A stretch of 50,900 nucleotides of DNA from a bacterium (GTDB lineage: Bacteria; Oederibacteriota; CAKKQC01), in contig CAKKQC010000016.1 in the NCBI GenBank assembly GCA_919901855.1, forward strand, positions 1 through 50,900. Reading direction: 5' to 3'. The notes under the pieces are model-generated. The model ran no database searches. It saw nothing but the letters and a program-made list of their open reading frames with translations, and was not told where the DNA came from. A program made the position numbers and the translations under genes. Positions 16,192 to 24,978 of the stretch are shown piece by piece (position 1 is the stretch's first letter; every line of letters begins with the position of its first letter).

Positions 16192-17565
16192 ATGGTCCTC
16201 CGCGTCACGGCCGTCGTGCTGGCCACTCTCGCGCTGGCGCCGGTCGCCGCGGCGCGGGCCCCCGCGCGCACGCCTGAGGGCGACGCGAAGCTCCTCGCCC
16301 AGCTCTTCCCGGAGGACCGCGAGACGAAAGCGCGGAACCGGACCGGCCCGCCGGGGCTGTGGGCCATAGCGCCATCGGGGTGGGCCTCCGTAACTGCCGT
16401 CTACGAAGCCAAGGTCGTTAGCCGGCTCCTCAACTCCACCGTCGTCGAATACCAGACCTTCGAGGACCCCGGGGAGGAATCCGGGACCCGGCTCGGGCTG
16501 GCCGTGATCCACCGCGGGGCGGTGGCGTGGCGCTCCCCGCTCGTCGAGATCCGGGGCCGCGACTCTGCCAGCGGGGCCCGCTCCTCCGCCGTGGCCCTGC
16601 GGGCGAATAGGCCGCGAGCCCTGCTCTGGTCCTTCGACTACAGCCAGACCTCGATGACGGTCAGGGAATCCATCCGCCTCTTCTACGCCTACCAGTGGCT
16701 CGGCGGGGACTTCGCCGAGATCCTGCACGAGACCGCCGTGATCCGACGCGGGGTCGATGCCAGCGAGGTAACCCTGAAGGTCCGGGAACCCGATGCGGCG
16801 GGCTGGCGCGTGATCGAACTGCGGTCGCTCGAGCCCGGGGCCGGAGGCCGTCTACAGGCCCGGACGCGGTCCTTCACATTCCAGAACCGGGCCTATGCCG
16901 AGAACAGGACGATGGAGGACACGACCAGCCACGCCCTCCGCCTGTTGCGCGAGGTGCCGGCGTTCGACGGCGCGGGGTGGCCCGATGCCGCCCGGCTTCC
17001 CCTTCTCGCCTCGCTCTCGACGTCCGTGTACGTGGTCGAGGGCTGCCCGGGCTGGAAGGGGGCGAAGGAATTCTCGGTCAGGATCCTCGGCGGAGCGTGG
17101 CGTGACGGAGTGCTGCTGCTGTTCCGGGTCACGGACGCCACGCCCGTCTTCTTCTCGGCCGCGCCTAAATACGGGAGCGGCGACACTACCCAGCGGGACC
17201 TCCGGCGGACCGACCGGGTCGAGCTCGTCTTCCGCGAGCGCGCGGGCACGCGGGCCGTCCAGCTCGCCCTGAGCCCGGGGAACCTGAGCAACGTGACGCC
17301 TTTCGCCTCCCAGTGGCTGCCCGATTTCGAGTCCGTGGCGCCCGGCGTCCAGGTTCGCGCCCGGCGCACCGGCGCCGGCTACGAGCTCCTGGCGCTTCTC
17401 GGCCCCGGGGTATTCGCCCGCCGCGTCAGGCTGGCCGATGCGCTCGTCTGCTTCTCCGTCGTGGACGTCCGGGACCGCGTCCGGCCGGACCGGGACTGCG
17501 TCATCGCCACCGCCGAGAAGCTCCGAAGGAGCGATTACCGGACCCTGAACCCCGTTACGCGCTGA
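16192..17565 (+). CDS. Secreted protein with CBM9-like C-terminal domain, function unknown
   Basis: A 457-residue protein with a signal peptide (residues 1-23, ending AAARA). The middle part (about 30-270) is a long beta-rich region with DYSQTSMTVRESIRLFY, unrecognised. The C-terminal part (about 290-440) has the layout of CBM9-like or DOMON-like sandwiches: LLFRVTDATP, then LRRTDRVELVF where the family has D-x-VE, and a closing region with DCVIATAEKL. Binding of a carbohydrate or other extracellular ligand is inferred. The ATG at 16192 was chosen for signal-peptide length; a GTG at 16162 is possible. A short hairpin follows the stop. Confidence 0.65.
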   Translation: MVLRVTAVVLATLALAPVAAARAPARTPEGDAKLLAQLFPEDRETKARNRTGPPGLWAIAPSGWASVTAVYEAKVVSRLLNSTVVEYQTFEDPGEESGTRLGLAVIHRGAVAWRSPLVEIRGRDSASGARSSAVALRANRPRALLWSFDYSQTSMTVRESIRLFYAYQWLGGDFAEILHETAVIRRGVDASEVTLKVREPDAAGWRVIELRSLEPGAGGRLQARTRSFTFQNRAYAENRTMEDTTSHALRLLREVPAFDGAGWPDAARLPLLASLSTSVYVVEGCPGWKGAKEFSVRILGGAWRDGVLLLFRVTDATPVFFSAAPKYGSGDTTQRDLRRTDRVELVFRERAGTRAVQLALSPGNLSNVTPFASQWLPDFESVAPGVQVRARRTGAGYELLALLGPGVFARRVRLADALVCFSVVDVRDRVRPDRDCVIATAEKLRRSDYRTLNPVTR

Positions 17566-17570
17566 CTGAC

Positions 17571-17585
17571 GGCCCGCTTCGGGCC
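17571..17585. terminator. Hairpin between secreted protein and esterase genes
   Basis: GGCCCG and CGGGCC form a 6-bp GC stem with a CTT loop, just after the 17565 stop and just before the -10 box of the next gene. There is no T-run, so termination is uncertain. Confidence 0.35.
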
Positions 17586-17590
17586 CGTGG

Positions 17591-17596
17591 TACCCT
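17591..17596 (+). promoter_or_regulatory. -10 box, leaderless start of first esterase
   Basis: TACCCT lies six bases before the ATG at 17603 (spacer AGCCCC). A weak CTGACG 19 bases further upstream (17566-17571) could serve as -35. Confidence 0.45.
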
Positions 17597-17602
17597 AGCC
17601 CC

Positions 17603-18367
17603 ATGGCTGTCAGCGAGATCCACTTCACCCAGGCAAACTCGATCCAGAAGATGACCGCGGCGACGGTCATTTACCCCGAACGGCTCCCGGGACCGTTCCC
17701 GGTCCTGTACCTCCTGCACGGGCTGTCGGACGATCACACCGCGTGGACGCGGCGGACGAGCCTCGAGCGGTACTGCGAGGGACTCCCGCTCATCGTCGTG
17801 ATGCCGAACGGCGGACGCGGGTTCTACACCGACGCCGTCGCGAAGCCGAACGCCTCGTTCGAGACCCTGATCGTCAAGGACCTCGTGGGGTGGGTGGACG
17901 CGACGATGCGCACGATCCCGCGCCGCGAGGGCCGCGTCGTGGAGGGGCTCTCGATGGGCGGGTACGGGGCGGCCAAGCTCGCGCTCAAGCACCCGGACAT
18001 GTTCTGCGCGGCCGTCAGCCATTCGGGCGCCCTGAACTGGGCGTCGCACCGGCTCGACCCGAAGAACGACTGGCACCGGGAGTGGATCCCGGTCATGGGC
18101 CGCAATCCCAGGAACGGACCCGACGACGTGTACGCGCTCGCGACCAGGTGCCCGCGGGACCTTCTGCCCACCCTGCGGATCGACTGCGGGAAGCAGGACT
18201 TCCTGATCCAGGACAACCGCAACTTCCACCGGCATCTCCGGAAACTCAACATCCCGCACGAGTACGCGGAGTCCACCGGGGCGCACAACTGGGAGTACTG
18301 GGACCGCGAGGTCCGCAATGCCCTCAAGTTCTTCTGCCGGGTCCTCGACATCCGCCGGGCGAAGTAG
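17603..18367 (+). CDS. Alpha/beta hydrolase esterase (EstA/esterase D-like), copy 1
   Basis: A 254-residue esterase of the tributyrin-esterase/esterase D group. It has the early LYLLHGLSDDHTAW oxyanion region, the nucleophile elbow GLSMGGYGA with S117, D199 in DCGKQD and H228 in GAHNWEYW, a complete Ser-Asp-His triad. Relatives cleave short-chain acyl esters, feruloyl or acetyl groups or S-formylglutathione. No signal peptide. The second copy lies 23 bases downstream and shares about the whole scaffold, so this is a tandem duplication. A sugar isomerase follows, consistent with deacylation of sugar esters, which is inference. Confidence 0.9.
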   Translation: MAVSEIHFTQANSIQKMTAATVIYPERLPGPFPVLYLLHGLSDDHTAWTRRTSLERYCEGLPLIVVMPNGGRGFYTDAVAKPNASFETLIVKDLVGWVDATMRTIPRREGRVVEGLSMGGYGAAKLALKHPDMFCAAVSHSGALNWASHRLDPKNDWHREWIPVMGRNPRNGPDDVYALATRCPRDLLPTLRIDCGKQDFLIQDNRNFHRHLRKLNIPHEYAESTGAHNWEYWDREVRNALKFFCRVLDIRRAK

Positions 18368-18390
18368 CCGGGAGGAACGCACCGGACGTC

Positions 18391-19149
18391 ATGGCCGTCA
18401 CCGAGATCCACTTCAGCGCCGACAACGCGATCGGCAGGATGAACGCCGCGACCGTCCTCCTCCCGGAGCGCCGGGAGGGGCCGTTCCCGGTCCTCTACCT
18501 CCTGCACGGGTGGTCGGACGACCACACGGCCTGGGCGCGGCGGACCAGCCTCGAGCGTTACGTAGGCGGGCTTCCGCTCATCGTCGTCATGCCGGACGGC
18601 GAACACGGCTCCTACGTGGACGCCCCCCGGCCCCGCGCGGGCTTCGAGACGCTCATCGTCCGGGACCTGATCGGGTGGGTGGACCGGACGTTCCGGACGA
18701 TCCCGCGCCGCGAGGGCCGGGTCATCGAGGGACTCTCGATGGGCGGCTACGGGGCCGCCAAGCTCGCGCTCAAGTACCCGGACATGTTCTGCGCCGTGGC
18801 CGCCCACTCCGGGTCGGTGGCCAAGGCATCGCTTCCCCGGTTCCTGCCTCCGGCGCGTCGGCGCGAACTCGCGCCCATGTTCGGCGAGCACCCCATAGGG
18901 GGTCCCGACGACGTCTTCGCGCTCGCGGCCAGGTGTCCGCGCCACAAGCTCCCGGCGATCCGGCTCGACTGCGGGAAGGACGATTACCTCCTCGAGCAGA
19001 ACCGGGCCCTGCACCGGCACCTGGCGAAGCTCCGCATCCCGCACGAGTACGCGGAGCCGCCGGGCGCCCACACGTGGGAGTACTGGGACCGCCAGGTGCA
19101 GGAGGCGCTCGATTTCTTCTGTCGCGTCCTCAAACTGGGCCGGACCTGA
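18391..19149 (+). CDS. Alpha/beta hydrolase esterase, copy 2
   Basis: This 252-residue paralogue of the preceding esterase retains the triad: S116 (GLSMGGYGA), D198 (DCGKDD) and H227 (GAHTWEYW). The differences cluster around the acyl pocket (VAAHSGSVAKASLPRFLP versus the equivalent region in copy 1), so substrate range probably differs. The start ATG at 18391 is preceded by GGAGG about 15 bases away, a weak ribosome binding site; coupling to the upstream gene is likely. It ends 11 bases before the sugar-phosphate isomerase gene. Confidence 0.88.
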   Translation: MAVTEIHFSADNAIGRMNAATVLLPERREGPFPVLYLLHGWSDDHTAWARRTSLERYVGGLPLIVVMPDGEHGSYVDAPRPRAGFETLIVRDLIGWVDRTFRTIPRREGRVIEGLSMGGYGAAKLALKYPDMFCAVAAHSGSVAKASLPRFLPPARRRELAPMFGEHPIGGPDDVFALAARCPRHKLPAIRLDCGKDDYLLEQNRALHRHLAKLRIPHEYAEPPGAHTWEYWDRQVQEALDFFCRVLKLGRT

Positions 19150-19160
19150 GGGGGGATTCC

Positions 19161-20009
19161 ATGGTGCAGATCTGCGTCTTCTCCAAGAACTTCCAGGATC
19201 TAAATGCCGACCGGCTGGGCCGCCTGCTGTCGGGGCTGAAGGTGCCCGGGGTGGACCTCACCGTCCGCGAGGGCGGCCACGTCGAGCCGGCGAAGGTCGT
19301 GGCGGACCTTCCGAGGTTCCTCGAGACCCTCAAGCAGCACGGGGTCGGGGTCACGATGCTCACGACCTCGATCACGGACATCCACGCCCCGAACGCCAAG
19401 GCCGTGATCGAGGCCGCCGGCAAGCTGGGCGTCCGGTTCATCAAGCTCGGCTACTGGAACTACCGCGGCTGGGGCCATTACCGGGAGCAGGAGCGCGCCG
19501 TGAGGGCGGACCTTGCGGGGATCGAACCGGTCCTGCTCGCCAACGGCGTGACGGCCGGCATCCACACCCACTCGGGCGACTACCTCGGACTCAACACGAA
19601 CTACATCATGCGGCTCATCGAGGACCGCGACCCGAAGGCCCTTGGCGTCTTCTACGACATCGGCCACAACACGCTCGAGGGGTCGAACGTGGGCTGGCGC
19701 ATGGACCTCGACCTCGCCCGGGACCGGATCGTCATGGTCGCACTCAAGAGCATGCTGTGGGAACGCCGCACGGATGCCAGGGCGGGCGAGCGCCCGTGGC
19801 GCTGGAAGGTCGTCCCCCTGTCGGACGGACTCGCGGACGTCCCGGCCTTCATCGGGTTCCTGAAGCAGATCCCGTTCACGGGCCCGGTCTCGTTCCACTC
19901 CGAGTACAAGGGCGACTACAGTTGGCGGGACCTCGCGGGGCAGGACCTGATCGACCAGACGCGCCGCGACCTCGACTACGCCCGCCCTCTGCTGGAGTCC
20001 GGGTCATAG
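19161..20009 (+). CDS. Sugar phosphate isomerase/epimerase (xylose isomerase-like TIM barrel), copy 1
   Basis: A 282-residue AP endonuclease family 2/xylose isomerase-like TIM-barrel protein. Likely metal ligands lie in VIEAAGKLGVRFIKLG, the Glu/His segment ITAGIHTHSGDY-like (GIHTHSGDYLGLN), the YDIGHN segment with Asp and His, and FHSEYKGDYSW near the C-terminus. Members isomerise or epimerise sugars, inositols or keto-acids such as hydroxypyruvate. It lacks a signal peptide. It follows the two esterases in one operon with a GGGGG ribosome binding site before the ATG; a second, unrelated-in-context isomerase is at 45013-45909. Confidence 0.85.
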   Translation: MVQICVFSKNFQDLNADRLGRLLSGLKVPGVDLTVREGGHVEPAKVVADLPRFLETLKQHGVGVTMLTTSITDIHAPNAKAVIEAAGKLGVRFIKLGYWNYRGWGHYREQERAVRADLAGIEPVLLANGVTAGIHTHSGDYLGLNTNYIMRLIEDRDPKALGVFYDIGHNTLEGSNVGWRMDLDLARDRIVMVALKSMLWERRTDARAGERPWRWKVVPLSDGLADVPAFIGFLKQIPFTGPVSFHSEYKGDYSWRDLAGQDLIDQTRRDLDYARPLLESGS

Positions 20010-20028
20010 GACGCAAGGCGCTGTCGAC

Positions 20029-21198
20029 ATGACGCCGGGCGGACACGAGGCACACCTGGCATCGCTCCTGGAAGGCATCGATAAGCTGGGACTGCTTCAG
20101 GCACCGTGGATGCGGGATGCCTTGTCCCGGGTGCCCAGGCACAAGTTCTTTGACCAATACGTCGAGGATGACAATTCCATTGCCGTCATCGGGCCGGATG
20201 GCCCCACGGACGATCAGCTCAAGAAGATGTATGTCGATAACGCCCTTCTGATTCGCGATGGCCCGGATCGGAGCTCCTGCTCCATGCCCTCCCTCGTGGT
20301 CAGGATGCTGAATCTGCTGGAAATCCGCCCCGGCATGAAGGTGCTCGAGATCGGGACGGGTACCGGCTGGAATGCAGGCTTGCTCGCGTGCGGCGTGGAA
20401 GATCCCAGCCTCGTGTACTCGATCGACAACCAGCCGGACCTGGTCGAGAACGCCAGGCGCCACCTCACGGACACCGGATTCCCGGATGTGCACCTGCAAG
20501 CCGGCGACGGCGGGCTCGGCTGGCCGGGCGCCGCGCCGTTCGACCGCATCGTCGTGACGGCTGCCGCGTGGGATCTTCCTCCCGCATGGGGCGAGCAGTT
20601 GGCGGAAGAGGGCATCCTCCTCATGCCGTTCCACTGTGCCGGTGCCGGCGATCCGCTCCTTCTATTGCGCAAGCGGGACGGTCGGCTTCGGGGGCAGTTC
20701 ATCATCCTGACTAGCTTTATCCCGCTCCTGGGCACCTACGGCCCCGACCGCGCCCCGGCGTCGGACATCGAGATATGGAAACTGACATCGGCCCAGAAGG
20801 AGACGGCCCTGCGCCTGCTTGCCGAGGTGCCCGCGAAGGATGTGAAGGTCGCCGTTCCGGATCCCGCGGACCTGATCTTCTTCATCCATGCCGCGTCCCC
20901 GATCTTGAGATACGAATGGCTCCAGCAGGGCGAGGAATGGCATTGCATCCTGCATCATGAGCCATCCGGGGCCATCGCCAGGAACGTGCACTGGGAACAA
21001 CGACTCGAGCTTCATGGTATCGAGGCGGGTGTGAGTGAGCTCGTGCGGCTCGTCGAGAGTTGGGTCGCGGCCGGCCAGCCGAAGATCCAGGACTACCGCG
21101 TCGAGTTGGTGTCTTCTTCAGATGTTGAGCTTCGGCCTGGCGAATGGCTCGAGCGGCGGGCCCACGGAATGTTGAGGATCACCCCACCGGAACGATGA
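20029..21198 (+). CDS. PCMT-like protein methyltransferase with C-terminal extension
   Basis: A 389-residue SAM methyltransferase. Residues 20-220 match protein-L-isoaspartate O-methyltransferase: ALSRVPRHKFF, the SSCSMPSLVVRML cap region, VLEIGTGTGWNAGLL (motif I), YSIDNQPDLVENARRHL (post I) and RIVVTAAAWDLP. The remaining 170 residues are an extension not found in ordinary PCMTs (about 210 residues), but the total length resembles the PCMT homologues that modify RiPP precursors. I see no precursor peptide nearby, so general repair or another acceptor remains possible. The gene is somewhat less GC-rich than its neighbours, suggesting transfer. It starts 19 bases after the isomerase. Confidence 0.82.
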   Translation: MTPGGHEAHLASLLEGIDKLGLLQAPWMRDALSRVPRHKFFDQYVEDDNSIAVIGPDGPTDDQLKKMYVDNALLIRDGPDRSSCSMPSLVVRMLNLLEIRPGMKVLEIGTGTGWNAGLLACGVEDPSLVYSIDNQPDLVENARRHLTDTGFPDVHLQAGDGGLGWPGAAPFDRIVVTAAAWDLPPAWGEQLAEEGILLMPFHCAGAGDPLLLLRKRDGRLRGQFIILTSFIPLLGTYGPDRAPASDIEIWKLTSAQKETALRLLAEVPAKDVKVAVPDPADLIFFIHAASPILRYEWLQQGEEWHCILHHEPSGAIARNVHWEQRLELHGIEAGVSELVRLVESWVAAGQPKIQDYRVELVSSSDVELRPGEWLERRAHGMLRITPPER

Positions 21199-21211
21199 GG
21201 CCGCCGGTGGA

Positions 21212-22426
21212 TCACCGTCGCTCGTTCAGCCTCGAAAGCGCTTCGCGGGCGGCGGAGACCAGGAGGTCGTCCGCGCCGGGGGCGACGCGGGAGGCCGTGG
21301 GCTCGTAGCCGCCGCCGTACTCCCCCGAGGTCGGGATGTACCCGAGTTCGGCGTCGTCGTAGTCGTTCGTGTACCCGCCGACGAAGATGCCCCGGAACCC
21401 GGGTAGGGCCTTGATCCGGAGCCCGATCTCGACGAACGGCTCGCCCGGCAGCCCGACGATCGCGAGGTCCCCGATCCGGAACACCTGCACCTCACCCTCG
21501 TAGAACCCGCCCGCAGGCGAAGGGTCAGGGCCCGCGATCTTGCGCGGGAGCCGGACCGGCACCCGGGCGGCGGCCAGCGGCGCGGACCGGACGGGGGTGG
21601 CCCCGACGAGCGCCCGCATCATGGCATGCGCGACGATCGACCCCTTCGCCTCGCAGACCTCGAAGGTGCCGCGGGGCGGGGTCGGCGTGATATCGCCGCA
21701 ACACCCCTGCGCCACGGCCACCCAGAGCCCCTGGTCTCCCGAGATTCGTTCCAGCTCCCGCACCGCTACGCCGGGCCAGTCGGCCGTGACGAGGAAGTTG
21801 CCGCCGGTCACGGCCGTCGCGTGGCACGCGAACTGGGCGATGACGCCCCGCGGACGGCCCGCCCGCCGGATCTCGATGACCTGGACCTCGGGATCGACGG
21901 GGCCCAGCCGGGCGACGTCGGCCGGGTCGGGGTTGTCCCAGACCATCCTGATGCCGCCGTCCTTCATATGGAACCGCCGGTTGTGCTGGACCTCGGTGCA
22001 TGCGGTCCGGCCATGCAGGATCTCGGCCGGTTCCAGGGCGGCAGCGGCGTCGCCCAGCGCGACCCCCAGCGCGGCCGGAAGCGCCTCCAGCCAGCGGGCG
22101 TGTGCCGCGTGATCGGCCTCGACGCCGGGCACCGGATGGGGCGACGGGCCGCCGTGCGTGTGGGTGGACGAAACCATGATGCGGTCTCCGGTGGTGCCGG
22201 CCCGGCATGCGCCTTCCGTCCGGATGGTCGCGGTCGTTGCCGCCGGCATCCCGACGAGGTCCGCGATCAGCCACGCGATCCGGGTGGTCCCGTCATCAAG
22301 AACGATCGCCCGCGCAAAGAGCGGATCGTGAACGCCCTGCGAACCCGTCTTTCGGGTCTCGAACCCGTCCAGAGGCACGTTCGGGGGCGGCGTGATCTCG
22401 ACTGTCGCCAGACCGGCTCTCATCAT
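21212..22426 (-). CDS. Neutral/alkaline ceramidase-like hydrolase, copy 2
   Basis: A 404-residue protein of the ceramidase N-terminal-like family, last gene of a four-gene operon. It has AGLATVEITPPPNVPLDGF at the start, the metal-site VSSTHTHGGPS, and the late GGYTNDYDDAELGYIPTSGEY. It is related to the gene at 13846 but divergent. No signal peptide. The ATG at 22426 overlaps the stop of the upstream gene (ATGA, 22423-22426). The natural substrate is unknown; the operon with a transglutaminase-like secreted protein and a metallohydrolase suggests amide or peptide breakdown, which is inference. Confidence 0.82.
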   Translation of the reverse strand: MMRAGLATVEITPPPNVPLDGFETRKTGSQGVHDPLFARAIVLDDGTTRIAWLIADLVGMPAATTATIRTEGACRAGTTGDRIMVSSTHTHGGPSPHPVPGVEADHAAHARWLEALPAALGVALGDAAAALEPAEILHGRTACTEVQHNRRFHMKDGGIRMVWDNPDPADVARLGPVDPEVQVIEIRRAGRPRGVIAQFACHATAVTGGNFLVTADWPGVAVRELERISGDQGLWVAVAQGCCGDITPTPPRGTFEVCEAKGSIVAHAMMRALVGATPVRSAPLAAARVPVRLPRKIAGPDPSPAGGFYEGEVQVFRIGDLAIVGLPGEPFVEIGLRIKALPGFRGIFVGGYTNDYDDAELGYIPTSGEYGGGYEPTASRVAPGADDLLVSAAREALSRLNERR

Positions 22427-24978
22427 CGCGACTCCCTTCCCAGGGGCGGCAGAACGACGAGCGGGGGAACGTCCCGATCCACCCGTACCGAGTCGAACAC
22501 CTCGACCTCGGAGACCACGATACCCCAGCCCGAGCGAGGCGCACAGGTCACCCGGATGAAGCGCGCCATCGCGGGCTTCTCCATGAGAATGCGATACCCG
22601 TAGGCCAGCCGGCCACCCGCGGGCAGGTCATCGAACCGGGGGGAATCGTCCAGCTCCCACGGGACGAAGTCGGCCGGGGGCTCGAAGACCTGGTTGAACC
22701 CCGCCGACCCGGCCGGGACGAACGCCTTCCCGTCGGCCGACGTCTCGACCCTGATCGCATCCGGGAACGTGAGATGGAAGCCGGCATCCTGGTTCGCGTG
22801 CACGACGACCCCGGCCACGGTCTTCGGGCCTCCCAGATCGACCGTGATCACCGGCGCGACATCGCGGGCGAAGATGACGTTGGTCGGCATCCATTTCGCC
22901 GAGACGTAGGTGTCGGGCGGCGCGATCACGCCGTCGGTCAAGTCGGCGCCGCCGTCGGGATTCCGGTCGTCCTGCGCGCCCGCGAGGACATACGGCCGGC
23001 CGAGCGCCAGGTTCGTCCCCCACTGGTACCGGGCCCACGGCGCCTTCGCCCCGGGCCTCACGTCGACGCCGTCCGGGTACCCGGTCGCCGCGTCCGCACC
23101 GGCCAGCTCCACGCGGACCCACTTCATCGCAGGGTCCCGGAATCCGCCCACGTCGATCGTGTACTCGTAGGCGGTCGAGGTCACCCGCTCCGTGTGCGTC
23201 CGCTCGACGTCGCCGGTCGTCCGGTGCTCGACCCAGTCGTACGTGACCCTAAGGGGCGAGAACCCCTCCACCCGGGGTCGGTGGTGCACGGTCATCAGCG
23301 CCGAGGCAATGCCGGCGAACTTCCACCGCTGCGTGTCCAGCGGTGTCTCGAACACGTACCGGAACCAGATCGCGCGCACGTTCGCGGGAGGATCGCTAAC
23401 GGGCACGTTAACGACCAGATCGTACGGCAGGATGCGGCCGGTCCTGCGGGCGTCCTCGACGAAGGTCTTCCCGTCCCATGAGTGCAGGAGCGAGACCCGG
23501 CACCCGTCGGCGTTCACGCTCACGTTCCCCCCGAACTCGGCCCCCGTGATCGGCGTGGGCGCCGCCACTTTCCACGTCACCCGGCACGGATATCCCCGGC
23601 CCCGCGTGCGCAGGGTCGGCACATTGAAGTAAGGGTGCGGGTTCACGTCCACGGACCGGTCGTCGCTGATCGAAGTCCGGTGCCGACCGCCCGTGAGCGG
23701 AGGCGCCAGCGTGATGGTCTCCGTCTGCGGGCCCATGCGAACCTGCACCCGGTTCGGGCCCCGGACCAGCCGGGGCAGGCTCGGCCGATTGAGTTGGGTC
23801 AGGGTCTCGATCGAGATCGCCGACAGGAGTCCTCCCGAGCGCAGAGTCACCTGCACCAGGTACTCGGTCACCCCCGCGACCGGGGCGAGAAGATCAACAC
23901 GGCCGGCCTTCGAGGTCACCGGCGTCCACCGGATGCCGGCGTCGCGCGAGACCGCGACCGAAACCCCAGTGCCGGTCAGGGAGAGCGCCGCCGAGGTGAC
24001 CACGTTCGCCGCCGACACCTTGAAGACCACCGTCCCGGGACCCCTGATCCCCGCCGTCGTCCACCGGACCCCGGATTCCGAGTACACGTGCGCCCGGGTC
24101 GCCGGATCGCGCAGGTCGGGCGCATACCGCCACACGCCTGTGGCACGGATGTTGCGATCCCCCGACGCCTCGTCCACGTCCTTGCCGTTCAGCGGCCGGT
24201 AGTACCGGGGATCGGGCTTCCCCGCGTCGAGCGCCTTGAACCAGCGCGTGTACGACTCCCCCGGTCGCAGGGTCAGATCGTACCGGCGGCCCCACCGGAT
24301 CGCGAGATGGTCCTCGTTGATCTCGTTGGGCGGCAGGAAGGAATCCATGCCGTTCGCAAGCGTCCGCTGGTACTCGACCGGACGATCAGACCCCGCCCGC
24401 CAGCCCTGCTGGTCCGTGAGCCCCTTCACCGGATTGGTCCCGATGCCGGGGCCGAACCGCTCGAGGTAGTACCGGGGCGTCCGCTCGATCTCGCGGACGG
24501 AGGCGACCTCGCCGGCGTCGTTGAAACAGTAGAAGCTCATGGAGTTGTCGAACATGTGCCACGTCTTCCCGCCGTCCCACGAGGCCTCGGAGACGGTGTG
24601 GTCGCCGAGCTGGACGTAGTGCGCCTGCCAGCCGAGGTTGAGCCAGAGCGAGTTGTCTATCCCGGAGATGATCCCGCAGTTCGTGTAGCCGTAGCTCGTG
24701 AAGAAGAGAATGGGATCGAGAACCTCCTGGCCCTCCTCCTCCGGGACGCCCGTCTGTTTGCGCAGGCGCTGGGACCAGCGCCAGACCCCGATCGCCTTCT
24801 CCTGCGAGGTCGAATACTGGGCGGTCACGGAGGCGAGATAGCTCGCGACATCCGTGAAGTCCGGGGCGCTGTCGGTGATGAGCGTGACGTGATGGGCCGC
24901 CGGGACCGGCGGGACGGCGGCGCCCACGGCTGGCAACGCCAGCAGGATGACGACGGCGATCCGCCGGATCACGGCCAT
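22423..24978 (-). CDS. Secreted transglutaminase-like protein with discoidin (F5/8 C) domain
   Basis: An 851-residue exported protein with a signal peptide (residues 1-26, VILLALPAVGAA). Residues 45-190 look like a transglutaminase-like cysteine protease fold: C101 in GYTNCGIISG, then HTVSEASWDGGKTWHMFDNS providing the His and Asp. The middle is beta-rich and repeats an immunoglobulin-like pattern, ending near residue 640. Residues 680-845 form an F5/8 type C (discoidin) module (GRPYVLAGAQDD, KWMPTNVIF, ITVDLGGPKTVAGVVVH, RFIRVTCAPRSGWGIVVSEV) that typically binds carbohydrate or surfaces. The ATG at 24978 overlaps the TSUP gene by ten bases. Catalytic activity is inferred from the triad-like residues. 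Confidence 0.75.
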   Translation of the reverse strand: MAVIRRIAVVILLALPAVGAAVPPVPAAHHVTLITDSAPDFTDVASYLASVTAQYSTSQEKAIGVWRWSQRLRKQTGVPEEEGQEVLDPILFFTSYGYTNCGIISGIDNSLWLNLGWQAHYVQLGDHTVSEASWDGGKTWHMFDNSMSFYCFNDAGEVASVREIERTPRYYLERFGPGIGTNPVKGLTDQQGWRAGSDRPVEYQRTLANGMDSFLPPNEINEDHLAIRWGRRYDLTLRPGESYTRWFKALDAGKPDPRYYRPLNGKDVDEASGDRNIRATGVWRYAPDLRDPATRAHVYSESGVRWTTAGIRGPGTVVFKVSAANVVTSAALSLTGTGVSVAVSRDAGIRWTPVTSKAGRVDLLAPVAGVTEYLVQVTLRSGGLLSAISIETLTQLNRPSLPRLVRGPNRVQVRMGPQTETITLAPPLTGGRHRTSISDDRSVDVNPHPYFNVPTLRTRGRGYPCRVTWKVAAPTPITGAEFGGNVSVNADGCRVSLLHSWDGKTFVEDARRTGRILPYDLVVNVPVSDPPANVRAIWFRYVFETPLDTQRWKFAGIASALMTVHHRPRVEGFSPLRVTYDWVEHRTTGDVERTHTERVTSTAYEYTIDVGGFRDPAMKWVRVELAGADAATGYPDGVDVRPGAKAPWARYQWGTNLALGRPYVLAGAQDDRNPDGGADLTDGVIAPPDTYVSAKWMPTNVIFARDVAPVITVDLGGPKTVAGVVVHANQDAGFHLTFPDAIRVETSADGKAFVPAGSAGFNQVFEPPADFVPWELDDSPRFDDLPAGGRLAYGYRILMEKPAMARFIRVTCAPRSGWGIVVSEVEVFDSVRVDRDVPPLVVLPPLGRESR

